Part shown: positions 10,376 through 18,910 of the stretch, piece by piece
Layout: each line of letters begins with the position of its first letter
How positions within the stretch are numbered: position 1 is the first letter of the stretch
Assembly: GCA_028281765.1 (NCBI GenBank)
Contig: JANQJF010000087.1
Span: 1 to 64,000 of the forward strand
Length of the DNA: 64,000 nucleotides
Direction of reading: 5' to 3'
DNA from: Planctomycetota bacterium
GTDB taxonomy: Bacteria; Planctomycetota; UBA1135; UBA2386
Translations under genes and position numbers: made by a program
The notes under the pieces: generated by a model
The model's database searches: none
What the model saw: the letters and a program-made list of their open reading frames with translations, nothing else
Told to the model about the DNA's origin: nothing

Positions 10376-10570
10376 AAGGCGGGCGTGAAGGTCGAGGGGC
10401 TGTGCCTCCACGCCCTCCGCGCGACGGCTGCGACGAACGCCCTGGAGCATGAAGCCGACATCGCCTTCGTCCAGGAGTGGCTAGGTCACGCCAACATCGC
10501 CACGACCAGGCTCTACGACCGTAGGCGCTCCCGTCCGGAGGACTCCCCCACCTACAAGGTCAGGTACTGA
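10376..10570 (+). pseudogene. Tyrosine recombinase (integrase) C-terminal fragment
   Basis: A 64-codon stretch follows an in-frame TGA at 10373 and encodes the catalytic end of a tyrosine recombinase: HALRATAATNAL (the H-x-x-R box), VQEWLGHANIATT (the LGH box) and the nucleophile Tyr in RLYDRR, ending in EDSPTYKVRY. The rest of the protein (N-terminal DNA-binding domain and first catalytic Arg) is missing upstream, so this is a remnant, not an active enzyme. Family knowledge: this exact box order is diagnostic of phage-type integrases. It marks the edge of the accessory patch that carries the TIR gene. Confidence 0.85.
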
Positions 10571-10676
10571 TCTGTCGCGATCCGCGCTGACGGATGGAGC
10601 AACCCATGATCCGCTGGAGAACACACAATGCCTAACACACCGGACCCACGTCTCGGACACGGCTTACAACAAGTAC

Positions 10677-10800
10677 ATGGAGCCGTTTCTGAACCACAAG
10701 CGATCAGACCCTGGGACTCTGAAGACTCTCTACAAGTACGCAGGCATGCGGGGGTACACGCTCGATGCTCTCCGCAACGGGAAGGTCTGCTTCGCGAGGT
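10677..10800 (+). pseudogene. DUF2971-like N-terminal fragment
   Basis: The reading frame starting at ATG 10677 gives about 41 residues containing TLYKYAGMRGYTLDALRNGK, which resembles the start of DUF2971 proteins (aromatic-Lys-Tyr, then L-x-N-G-x-I/V-x-F). Similarity stops at about 10800; from there the frame runs antisense through the end of the TIR gene (stop at 10815), so the rest of the DUF2971 gene has been lost at a recombination junction. DUF2971 genes are often found in mobile and defence regions. The match is short and moderate. Confidence 0.5.
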
Positions 10801-10814
10801 GCGCGGCGCGAATG

Positions 10815-11918
10815 CTACAGCCCCTTGCCGATCTTCCAGATGCATATGCCGCAGTCGCGATGGGCGCGGTAACAATCGTCTCCGGGGTGATGATGTCCGA
10901 CGTAGGTGAAGACGGCGAAGCGCGCTCCGGCACCAAGGGTCACGCTCTCGAGACGCTCGATGCCTGACCTGCTGTAGTGAATCGTATGGGCAATCCCTTC
11001 GGGCAGCGTCAGCCGAACGTCGTTCGAGCCCTCCTCGCTCGGACGTAGCTCGATGCCGAATCCGGAGGGCGCGTCGTGATCCTTCCGCAGACCTGCGAGC
11101 AATCCGTTCTGAACTCCAAAGGCTAGCTGCGGAAAGGGGAACCGGCGGCACCTGAGTAGCCGCGACGAGATTCCGGTCTGTGCGCAGATAGAGGCCAGGA
11201 CGTCCTCGGGTGAGGCTGGGCCGCCGTCGTGCTCCTCGGGCGCATCGTGGTCGAAGGTTCGAACCTCGAGCTTCGCTGGATCGAGGAGCATCACACTCGC
11301 GCATCGGTCGTTGCCCTCCGGGCCGTGGTGGCCAACGCAAACGATCAGGCCGTCCTCCAGGACGTACAGATGCTCGATGTAGTGGTAGTATCGGTAGCGG
11401 TCTCCATAGCGGCCCCCGAGGGAGAGCCGGTGGCTATTCAGGTAATGATCCCGAACGTGCCAGACGCCGAGCTGGAGTTCCATGCGGTTGGACGGGATCC
11501 CGGCCCGAATGAGCTTGTCGACGATGACTTCGCGGATCTCCTCGATGGATAGCTCCGCCGCGTTGAGGAAGGCCGTCGTCGGAAAGGGCCACGGCTCTGC
11601 AGCGGCATCGAGCCGGATGGGCAAGATTCGGTCCATCGCCCTGCCGGACCGTGCGCTCTGCAGCTCGAAGAGCGGCCAGTCCCGTGAAGCGTACGATACG
11701 GAGAGGAGCGTGACGACGTACTCGGACTCGCTCGCAAAGACTGCCTTCAGGTAGCCACGCAGCTCGCGGCCGAGGATAGCTCCGCGCTCGAAGAGGTCAA
11801 AGTACACACGGTAGCCGCGGGCCTTGAGCTGTTCCGCGAGCTCGGTTGCGTAGGCTCGGTCAGGTCCAGCGTAGGAGAGAGCGATGTCGAACTGGGTTTC
11901 GCTCGGCATGTCCCCCAT
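10815..11918 (-). CDS. TIR-domain protein with unrecognised C-terminal domain
   Basis: The product has 367 residues. Residues 8-140 form a TIR domain: strand A is FDIALSYAG, a YRVYFDLFERG segment follows, then LLSVSYASRDWPLFELQSA. Glu85 in WPLFEL sits where NAD-cleaving TIR domains carry their catalytic glutamate (inferred). Residues 141-367 match no family I recognise; they are rich in His and aromatics and end in CGICIWKIGKGL. There is no signal peptide or membrane segment. Bacterial TIR proteins often act in abortive anti-phage defence. Starts at 11918 and 11909 are both possible; a TACAAT box lies just before 11918. It sits alone between an integrase remnant and a truncated cyclase gene, and its base composition looks somewhat lower in GC than its neighbours. 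Confidence 0.85.
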   Translation of the reverse strand: MGDMPSETQFDIALSYAGPDRAYATELAEQLKARGYRVYFDLFERGAILGRELRGYLKAVFASESEYVVTLLSVSYASRDWPLFELQSARSGRAMDRILPIRLDAAAEPWPFPTTAFLNAAELSIEEIREVIVDKLIRAGIPSNRMELQLGVWHVRDHYLNSHRLSLGGRYGDRYRYYHYIEHLYVLEDGLIVCVGHHGPEGNDRCASVMLLDPAKLEVRTFDHDAPEEHDGGPASPEDVLASICAQTGISSRLLRCRRFPFPQLAFGVQNGLLAGLRKDHDAPSGFGIELRPSEEGSNDVRLTLPEGIAHTIHYSRSGIERLESVTLGAGARFAVFTYVGHHHPGDDCYRAHRDCGICIWKIGKGL

Positions 11919-12039
11919 GATTGTACATCCCGATCGTGGGCGGGTATTCTCTCCTGTTTTCGTCCGCGTCCGAAAGCGCTGACGGTCGCTTGCTGCCGGA
12001 GGTGTTCAACGAGGAGAATGACCTCGTCGAGGCCGTCGA

Positions 12040-12139
12040 GGAGGATGAAGTCGGTGATGCGTGGCGCGGGCAGGCCGCGATACGTTTCGAGACCGTCGAC
12101 GATGACGTGGCTGAGGTCGACGAGGTGGCGCGCGGTCAT
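12040..12139 (-). pseudogene. Cyclase / kynurenine-formamidase-like gene, 5' fragment
   Basis: ATG 12139 opens a frame whose first ~32 residues (MTARHLVDLSHVIVDGLETY, then RGLPAPRITDF) match the N-terminus of the cyclase family (KynB-like, with the LSH and P-x-L-P-x-P-R-I elements). After that the similarity ends, and the frame continues out of register into the TIR gene. The metal-binding and catalytic core is absent. It starts 56 bases downstream of the topA stop on the same strand, so it was probably a topA-linked gene cut by insertion of the accessory patch. The breakpoint near 12040 is estimated only by loss of similarity. Confidence 0.6.
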
Positions 12140-12168
12140 GGCGCGATCGTAACGGACGGTGGACGCCC

Positions 12169-12188
12169 GACCGCGGATCGGCGCGGTC
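12169..12188 (-). terminator. Hairpin downstream of topA
   Basis: A GACCGCG / CGCGGTC inverted repeat (7-bp arms, 6-base loop) begins 7 bases beyond the topA stop codon. There is no T tract, so it is only a candidate terminator or mRNA-stabilising hairpin. Confidence 0.3.
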
Positions 12189-12195
12189 GACTCCC

Positions 12196-14958
12196 CTACG
12201 ACGAGACCTTCTTGTTCGTCTTCTTGGCGGCCTTCTTCTTCGTCGTCTTCTTCTTGGCGGCAGTCTTCTTCTTCGCCGCCTTCTTCTTGGTCTTCTTCTT
12301 CGCCGGGCCCTTCGCCGCGCGCTCGGCGATCAGGTCGACCGCGCGCTCGAGCGTCAGGTCGGCGATCGCTTCGTGCTTCGGCACGGTCGCGTTCGTCGTG
12401 CCGTCGGTGACGTACGCGCCGTAGCGACCGTCGAGAACCTTGATCGGCGTCTTGCTCTCCGGGTGCTCACCGAGCTCCTTGAGGACCTTCGCCTGGCGTG
12501 CCGCGCCACGACCGCGTTGCTTCGGCTGTGCGAACAGCTCGAGCGCGCGCTTCATGTCGATCTTCAGCAGGTGGTCTTCGGCCGGGATGCTGCGGGTGTC
12601 CTTGCCCCAGCGGAGATACGGGCCGAAGCGACCGTTGTAGGCGAGGATGTCTGCGTCTTCGCCGGGCTTGGCTTCCTCGGTCTCCGTGGCCGGGATGTCC
12701 GGCGTCTTCGCGGTGCCGAGGTTGCGCGGCAGCGCGAGCACGGCGAGCGCGTCCTGCAGCGTGACGGTCTCCTCTTCCATGTCGGCGAGGAGCGACGCCA
12801 TCTTCGGCTTCTCGTCGCCGAGCGTCTCCTGGTCGCCACGCTGAAAGTAGGGGCCGAAGCGGCCGTTCTTGACGTAGATCGGCAGGCCGTTCTCGGGGTC
12901 GGAGCCGAGGCTCTTCGGGCCTTCCTTGGCCTTCGCGAGCAGCTGGAGCGCGAGCTCCTTCGTCAGCTCGTCGGGCGCGATGCCGTCGGGCAGGCTCGCC
13001 GAGATGCCGTTGTTCGCGAGGAACGGACCGTAGCGGCCGACGCGCACCTCGATCGGCTCGCCGTCCTGCTCGCCGAACTGGTAGTCCGACACCGTGCAGA
13101 CGGAGCGCGGATCGATCTTCTCTTCGACGTCGGCGATCCGGCTCTGCAGGCCGGGCGTGCCGTTGCCGTTGAAGAACGTCTTGAGGTAGTCGAGGCCCTG
13201 CTTGCGGCCGTTGCTGATCTCGTCGAGGTCCTCTTCGAGCTTCGCGGTGAACGCGTAATCGACGAGATACTCGAGGTGCTGGTCCATCAGGTTGTAGACC
13301 GCGAACGCGGTGAACGTCGGGACCAGCGCGGAGCCCTTCTTGAAGCAGTACTCGCGGCGCAGGATCGTGTCGATGATCGCCGCGTAGGTGCTCGGTCGGC
13401 CGATGCCGCGGGCTTCCATCTCCTTGATCAGACTCGCTTCGGTCAGGCGCGCGGGCGGCTTGGTCGTGTGGCCGTCCGGATCGAGCGACTTGGTCGGGAC
13501 CGAGTCGGCTTCTTTGACGTTCGGCAGGATCTTGTCGTCGTCGTTCGCCTTCTTGCCACCCTTCTCGTCGCCGTCTGCCTTCGGTTCGTCGGTCTGCTCG
13601 ACGTAGGCCAGGCGGAAACCGGGAAACTCGATGACGCGACCCGAGGTCGTGAAGTCCGCGTCGTCGATCGACAGCGTGAGCGTCGTGCGCTTGCCGAGCG
13701 CGTCCTTCATCTGGCACGCGACCGTGCGCTTCCAGATCAGCTCGTAGACCTTGCGTTCGTCGTCACCCATGTCCGGGCCGAGCGCCTTCGGGTCGGTGAA
13801 GGAGTCACCCGCCGGGCGGATCGCTTCGTGCGCTTCCTGCGCGTTCTTGACCTTGGTCTGATAGGTGCGCGGGTCGTCCGGCAGGTTCTCCTTACCGTAG
13901 GTCTCCTCGATCAGAGAACGGGCGGCCGAGATGGCCTGCTTCGACAGCGTGGTCGAGTCCGTTCTCATGTAGGTGATGTAACCGTTCTCGTAGAGACGCT
14001 GCGCGGCGCGCATCGTGCGCTTCGCGGTGAAGCTCAGCTTGCGGCCGGCCTCCTGCTGCAGCGTGCTGGTCGTGAACGGCGGCGACGGGCGTTGCGTGAA
14101 AGGCTTCTGCTCGAGGCTCTTGACGATCGCGTCCTTGCCCGCGAGGCGGGACACGAGCGCGGTCGACGACTCCTCGGTCAGGTGCAGCGGTGGGTTGTCG
14201 CTCGCCTTGAGCTTGCCCGTCTCCTGCTCGAAGTCCTTGCCGATCGCGATGCGCTGACCGGCGACCGAGTTGAGGGACGCCGTGAAGTCGCCTTCGGGAC
14301 CTTCGAACGTGCCTTCGATGCTCCAGTAGTCGGCGGAGACGAAGCGCATGCGCTCGCGTTCCCGTTCGACCACCATGCGGACGGCGACGCTCTGCACGCG
14401 GCCGGCCGACAGCTTGGGCTTGATCTTCTTCCAGAGCAGCGGCGAGACGGAGTAGCCGTAGAGGCGGTCCATCAGGCGCCGGGTCTCCTGCGCTTCGACG
14501 AGGTCCGCGTTGATCTCGCGGGGGTTGTCGAGGGCGTGCTGGATCGCGGGCTTCGTGATCTCGTGGAAGACGAGACGCTTGATCTCGACCTTCGGGTTGA
14601 GCTCCTCGACGAGGTGCCATGAGATCGACTCCCCTTCGCGGTCTTCATCAGTCGCGAGATAGAGGGTGTCGCAATCCTTGACGAGCTTCTTCAGCTTCCG
14701 CATGTGCTCGCGCTTGTCCTTGGGCACGACGTACAGCGGTTTGAAGTCGTCTTCGATGTCGATCCCGAGGCGGGCCCACTTCTCCTTCTTGAACTTCGCC
14801 GGGATCTCGGCGGCGTTGGCGGGAAGGTCGCGGACGTGGCCGACGCTCGCTTCGATCACGTAGTCCTTCCCCAGGAACTTCGAGATCGTCCGTGCCTTCG
14901 CGGGGGATTCCACGATGACGAGCGGCTTCTTCTTGGTGGCTTGTTTCTTCGTGGCCAT
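12196..14958 (-). CDS. topA: DNA topoisomerase I (type IA)
   Basis: The 920-residue product relaxes negatively supercoiled DNA. Residues 12-115 are the Toprim domain, with VESPAKA (Glu17) and the DEDREGE acidic cluster at 104-110 that binds Mg2+. The active-site Tyr is Tyr330 in GYITYMRTDS. After the core come repeated C-terminal units of the GRYGPFL type (about residues 620-880) instead of zinc fingers. The tail is a Lys/Ala-rich low-complexity stretch of about 40 residues, probably a DNA-binding extension as in actinobacterial enzymes. ATG 14958 gives MATKKQATKKK. A promoter-like TTGACA-N17-CTAACT lies immediately upstream. Confidence 0.97.
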   Translation of the reverse strand: MATKKQATKKKPLVIVESPAKARTISKFLGKDYVIEASVGHVRDLPANAAEIPAKFKKEKWARLGIDIEDDFKPLYVVPKDKREHMRKLKKLVKDCDTLYLATDEDREGESISWHLVEELNPKVEIKRLVFHEITKPAIQHALDNPREINADLVEAQETRRLMDRLYGYSVSPLLWKKIKPKLSAGRVQSVAVRMVVERERERMRFVSADYWSIEGTFEGPEGDFTASLNSVAGQRIAIGKDFEQETGKLKASDNPPLHLTEESSTALVSRLAGKDAIVKSLEQKPFTQRPSPPFTTSTLQQEAGRKLSFTAKRTMRAAQRLYENGYITYMRTDSTTLSKQAISAARSLIEETYGKENLPDDPRTYQTKVKNAQEAHEAIRPAGDSFTDPKALGPDMGDDERKVYELIWKRTVACQMKDALGKRTTLTLSIDDADFTTSGRVIEFPGFRLAYVEQTDEPKADGDEKGGKKANDDDKILPNVKEADSVPTKSLDPDGHTTKPPARLTEASLIKEMEARGIGRPSTYAAIIDTILRREYCFKKGSALVPTFTAFAVYNLMDQHLEYLVDYAFTAKLEEDLDEISNGRKQGLDYLKTFFNGNGTPGLQSRIADVEEKIDPRSVCTVSDYQFGEQDGEPIEVRVGRYGPFLANNGISASLPDGIAPDELTKELALQLLAKAKEGPKSLGSDPENGLPIYVKNGRFGPYFQRGDQETLGDEKPKMASLLADMEEETVTLQDALAVLALPRNLGTAKTPDIPATETEEAKPGEDADILAYNGRFGPYLRWGKDTRSIPAEDHLLKIDMKRALELFAQPKQRGRGAARQAKVLKELGEHPESKTPIKVLDGRYGAYVTDGTTNATVPKHEAIADLTLERAVDLIAERAAKGPAKKKTKKKAAKKKTAAKKKTTKKKAAKKTNKKVSS

Positions 14959-14974
14959 CGGATGGTTGGGCGAG

Positions 14975-15003
14975 AGTTAGGGGTGATAGGCCGAGACTGT
15001 CAA
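14975..15003 (-). promoter_or_regulatory. Candidate sigma-70-type promoter of topA
   Basis: Read on the minus strand, TTGACA (15003-14998) is followed after 17 bases by CTAACT (14980-14975), which places transcription start only a few bases before the topA ATG at 14958. The -35 box is perfect and the -10 box weak. Confidence 0.45.
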
Positions 15004-15150
15004 GCCTTGTCGTCTTGGCCCACGGGCGAGGTGAAGGCTCGATATCCGGGTATTTTTCCTTGATCGGGCCGCGATCTGCCGAACGAGCGCAAATCGTTCG
15101 AAGCCTCGACAGCAGCCTTGGACTGCGTCGCGCGAGCGTACGCACGGAAA

Positions 15151-15173
15151 GTCCCTGTGATGCATCACGGGAC
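15151..15173 (-). terminator. Hairpin after the TPR/metalloprotease-like gene
   Basis: GTCCC and GTGATG on one side pair with CATCAC and GGGAC on the other, with a single-base bulge; the core GTGATGCATCAC is palindromic. It begins 13 bases past the stop at 15186 and is followed on the minus strand by TTTCC. Good position for a terminator, but the T run is short. Confidence 0.4.
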
Positions 15174-15185
15174 GGCTCGGCGCGA

Positions 15186-17477
15186 TCACATCGCGCGCAG
15201 GTATTCGCGCAAGTCGGCTTCGAGCGCCTTCCAGTCGACGTCGGCGAACACCTCGCGCTGGACGGCCCGTGATGACTGGCCGGCCCTGAGTCCGTCGATC
15301 AACTGCTTCAGAACGGCTCGATACTTCGACTCGCCGTGATGAAGGAAGTGCACGAGCAGCCACGCCTGCGGGTAGTGCTCTCGCGACCTTGCGTAGAAGA
15401 GACCGGGAGGAAGCGTGAGGAACCTCCGCCAAGGCGTCAGGTTCTTCGATCGTTTTCGGAGTGTCTCGACGTAGTCGTTTCGAGCTTGGCCGCCGCGTAC
15501 GAGCGCGCTCGAAGTCAGCTCGGCGGTCTCATTGTACTCGGCGAGTCCTTCGTTCAGCCAGATTGGCACGTCCCTGCCGATCAGGCTGTCCAGGTACTGG
15601 TGCAACCCCTCGTGGCGAACCGTGCGCAGCATGGCGTCGCGGTCCGGTAGGTTCCAGATCAGCAGCTGTTGGAGCGCCGGACTGAACAGCCCGGCTGTGT
15701 GTGGCTTTGGAGCTCCGAGGATCTTCGAGGTGTACGCCTGGTAGCCGGATTCCCCTCGAAACAGGTACACGCGAAGTCGCTCCTTCCGATCGCGAGGGAT
15801 GCGTCCGTACTGGCTCTGGAACGCGGCATATGCGCGCTCCAGGATCTTCGAAGCATCGACGCATGTCTTCCTGTCGATGTCCGAGCGGACGATGTAGTTG
15901 CGGGACTCGTACTCGTATGCACGTGGCCACGATGGCCCGGCCTCCAACATCCAGAGCACGCGTTGCAAGTCGACCAGCTCGCGGGCTGCGCCGTGTCGAG
16001 CGACGCACTGTCTCATGACTTCTCGGGCGCGATCCCGCTGCCCGGTCGAGACCAACAGCAACAGCGCATCGAAGTAGGCGTACGCGGCGTGCGGGAGCTG
16101 CTCGGCCATTCGTAGGTACTGCGCGATTGCGTCATCCGCGCGTCCCCGACTCCGGAGTATGGAGCCACGCAGACCCGCTCCGGGCGCAAACGTCGGCGCA
16201 AGTTCGATTAGACGGTCGCACGCTGCCAGTGCGCTCTCGTGGTCGCCGAGAACCCATCGGATGCGCGCGTCGAGGAACAGTCGGGTGGTTTCGGGAAGCT
16301 CGACTTCGAGCCCGTTGCCCAGCTCTTCCATGGCGATCTTCGGGCTCGATCGGATCAGTCGCAGGACACGCGATGCCTCGCGCTCCTGCGCCTGTTCGAG
16401 CTCGTCTGGCCAAGCGTGGGCCCGCGGATCCGGACGTGGCAGAGGTTTTGGATCCTCCAACAGCCACTGCGGTAGCCGCTTCTTCGGGTCGAAATCGCGT
16501 TGGAACGCGACCCACTGCTTGCGCCGTGCGGCGTCCTGCCGTCCCTCCACCCAGGATGCGTGGGCCTTCCCGGCGAGGTGGATGCGGTCGAACCCTTCGG
16601 CCTGCACACCGCACGTTCCATATGCGTTGCCCCGTGGGATCGTCGCCTTCATGAATGGCTTCTTTTCGAACGGACCCTGGCTCACAGCGAACGCCTGGAT
16701 CGAGGTGCGAGTGACCTTGACTTTGCAGCGGAACGACAGCCCCGGCCTCGATTGCGATGGGGCTTTCGCGAGCACGACGGGTTGTCCGGCTGCTGGGTAG
16801 TGCACGATCCGCGCGTCGACCGTGAGGGGGAACCGGTTTGCCGGCAAGTATCCGAATTCGACCGCATAGGATCCCGACTCGCTCACCCCGACGAGAAGGA
16901 CGACGCCAGGGTACGCGTGCTCCTTGAGTTTGGGGCCCATCTTCGATTCGCGATGTGGGTACTTCCCACCTTCGCACACGACTTCGTAGTCCGCGTAGAA
17001 CACCGCAGGATGGAACAGCGGCTTCGGCCAGTCCTCGCGTGGGTCCGGGGACTTGATCTCGATGACGAAGCGCCCGCGCTTTTTCCGAGCCTTCTTTCGC
17101 TTCTTCTCTCGCTCGGCTGCTTCCTTGGCCGGGTTGCGGAAGTCTCCGAGCCCGTCCTTGCCGTATTCGATCTCGATCCGACCACCTTGTTGTTGAAAGC
17201 GGATCAGGTTCCCGCTCACGAGTTCAGCGGGGGCGGCAGGGACGTAGCTTGCGCCGAACTCGCACTGTCGCACGAACTCCTCGATCTGCGGCCGGCGTAG
17301 ATGTACGTACGGCTGGGACTCGTGGTTGCGCAGCGCGGTGCGCATCAGCTTGTCCGCGCGTTGGAACTGGCCGCGATCCATCGCCGCGCGAACGCGCAGG
17401 ATCGCGCGAACGAACGCTTCTTCTCCCTGCGCCGCGAGTGGCGCCGCGAGCAAGACCGCCAGAAAGCTAGTGCGCAT
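15186..17477 (-). CDS. Secreted TPR protein with gluzincin-like (HExxH) domain
   Basis: The product has 763 residues. A signal peptide ends LAAQG. A beta-rich region (about 70-300) follows, then TPR-like helices (about 400-480, with alternating Ala/Leu and APGAGLRGSI). The C-terminal domain carries HEGLH at residues 622-626 with a downstream Glu643 in WLNEGLAEY, the zinc ligands of gluzincins (MA clan). This arrangement resembles the DUF1570-type proteins abundant in planctomycetes. The intact ligands suggest a working metallopeptidase, but no substrate can be inferred. It is transcribed toward topA and is divergent from the methyltransferase gene at 17618. Confidence 0.8.
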   Translation of the reverse strand: MRTSFLAVLLAAPLAAQGEEAFVRAILRVRAAMDRGQFQRADKLMRTALRNHESQPYVHLRRPQIEEFVRQCEFGASYVPAAPAELVSGNLIRFQQQGGRIEIEYGKDGLGDFRNPAKEAAEREKKRKKARKKRGRFVIEIKSPDPREDWPKPLFHPAVFYADYEVVCEGGKYPHRESKMGPKLKEHAYPGVVLLVGVSESGSYAVEFGYLPANRFPLTVDARIVHYPAAGQPVVLAKAPSQSRPGLSFRCKVKVTRTSIQAFAVSQGPFEKKPFMKATIPRGNAYGTCGVQAEGFDRIHLAGKAHASWVEGRQDAARRKQWVAFQRDFDPKKRLPQWLLEDPKPLPRPDPRAHAWPDELEQAQEREASRVLRLIRSSPKIAMEELGNGLEVELPETTRLFLDARIRWVLGDHESALAACDRLIELAPTFAPGAGLRGSILRSRGRADDAIAQYLRMAEQLPHAAYAYFDALLLLVSTGQRDRAREVMRQCVARHGAARELVDLQRVLWMLEAGPSWPRAYEYESRNYIVRSDIDRKTCVDASKILERAYAAFQSQYGRIPRDRKERLRVYLFRGESGYQAYTSKILGAPKPHTAGLFSPALQQLLIWNLPDRDAMLRTVRHEGLHQYLDSLIGRDVPIWLNEGLAEYNETAELTSSALVRGGQARNDYVETLRKRSKNLTPWRRFLTLPPGLFYARSREHYPQAWLLVHFLHHGESKYRAVLKQLIDGLRAGQSSRAVQREVFADVDWKALEADLREYLRAM

Positions 17478-17617
17478 GGGGATGGATCATACCGCGATCG
17501 GAGCGGCCACCCCGGCCTGCGGGACGATCGGCGCGCCGATGTGCTTGAGCACCGCGAACCGTGCGTGGCTGGCGTTGTGATTCGGAAACGAGATCGACAT
17601 CGGCTTCTCAGGGTCGG

Positions 17618-18910
17618 ATGATGCTCGTCGTGAGCGGCGTAGGACCACTGCAGGGCGATTTGTTCGAGACCGAAACGGTCTCCTCGCGCGTCGCGTCCAC
17701 AGAGGAACTCGAGCGCGACCTGCGCGCGTTTCGTGAGTTCGGTCGCGACACGGTCGTGATCGCGACCGAGCCGCGTGGCGGTGGCGAGCCCATACCCACC
17801 TACGTCAACGAGTTCTGGACCTCGAAGCAGCGCGCGGCGCACGCGCTCCACGAAGTCTCGTACCGCGCGTGCTTCAAGCCACAGCTGCCGCGCTTCTTCA
17901 TCGAGCGGCTGACCGACCCCGGGGACGTCGTGCACGATCCGTTCCTCGGTCGTGGCACGACGGCGCTCGAGGCCGCGTTGTGCGGGCGCGTGCCGACGGG
18001 CAGCGACGTCAACCCGTTGAGTCGCGTGCTGCTCGAACCGAGGTTGAGTCCGCCACGACTCGATGCGGTGGCCGCGCGTCTCGACGAGATCGACTTCGCG
18101 TGCGTCGATCCGGCCGACGACGACGAGCTGCTCGTCTTCTATCACCCCGACACGTTGCGCGAGATCTACAGTCTGCGCGCGTGGTTGCTCGAGCGCGGCG
18201 ACGACCTCGACGCGGTCGACCGATGGATCCGGATGGTCGCCGTCAATCGCCTCACGGGTCATTCGACGGGCTTCTTCTCCGTTTACACGCTGCCGCCCAA
18301 CCAAGCGGTGTCCGTGCAGGCGCAGCGCAAGATCAACACGCGTCGCGATCAGTACCCGCCGCGTCGGAACGTTCCGGAACTGATCCTGCGGAAGTCGAAG
18401 TCGCTGCTGTCCGGTTGTGACGACGCGACGCGCGGCCGGCTCGCGACCGTGGCGCGCCACGCGAACATCCTGACGTGCGCCGGTGCGGCGACGTCGGAGC
18501 TCCGCGCGGCGAGCGTCGCTCTCGTCGTGACGTCGCCGCCGTTCCTCGACATCGTGCAGTACGAGGCGGACAACTGGTTGCGTTGCTGGTTCTGTGGCAT
18601 CGACCCCGACGACGTCGCGATCACGAAGCTCGGCAAGGTCGACGCGTGGCAGGCCGCGATGACCGAGGTCTTCGCCGAGTTGCACCGCATCGTGCGGCCT
18701 GGCGGTTACGTCGCGTTCGAGGTCGGTGAAGTGCGCGGCGGTTCAGTCAAGCTCGAAGAGGTTGCGCTCACGTGCGGCATCGATGCGGGTTTCGAACCCG
18801 AGCTCGTGTTGATCAACGATCAGCACTTCACGAAGACTGCGAACTGCTGGGGCGTCGACAACAACGCGAAGGGGACGAACAGCAATCGGGTCGCGGTCTT
18901 CCGGCGATGA
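17618..18910 (+). CDS. DNA methyltransferase (N4/N6 amino-methyltransferase type)
   Basis: The predicted product has 430 residues. The S-adenosylmethionine-binding motif I is DPFLGRGTT near residue 107, followed by DVNPLSR. The catalytic motif IV is TSPPFLD near residue 306. So the order is motif I, a ~190-residue spacer (possible target-recognition region), then motif IV. TSPP is the form typical of N4-cytosine or N6-adenine enzymes. ATG 17618 (or 17621) is chosen; an upstream GTG-type extension looks non-coding. No restriction endonuclease lies nearby, so it may be a solitary modification enzyme. Its stop overlaps the start of the WD40 kinase gene (ATGA at 18907), implying coupled translation. 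Target sequence unknown. Confidence 0.8.
   Translation: MMLVVSGVGPLQGDLFETETVSSRVASTEELERDLRAFREFGRDTVVIATEPRGGGEPIPTYVNEFWTSKQRAAHALHEVSYRACFKPQLPRFFIERLTDPGDVVHDPFLGRGTTALEAALCGRVPTGSDVNPLSRVLLEPRLSPPRLDAVAARLDEIDFACVDPADDDELLVFYHPDTLREIYSLRAWLLERGDDLDAVDRWIRMVAVNRLTGHSTGFFSVYTLPPNQAVSVQAQRKINTRRDQYPPRRNVPELILRKSKSLLSGCDDATRGRLATVARHANILTCAGAATSELRAASVALVVTSPPFLDIVQYEADNWLRCWFCGIDPDDVAITKLGKVDAWQAAMTEVFAELHRIVRPGGYVAFEVGEVRGGSVKLEEVALTCGIDAGFEPELVLINDQHFTKTANCWGVDNNAKGTNSNRVAVFRR

Noticed and set aside
10629..10700. GCCTAAC core resembling an integron attC end near the integrase fragment
   Set aside because: No matching GTTRRRY partner or foldable stem follows within the expected distance, and the adjacent integrase is not of the integron type.
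12373..14622. 749-residue open frame on the + strand
   Set aside because: It is antisense to the clear topA gene and has Arg/Leu/Val-biased, repeat-free translation typical of high-GC shadow frames.
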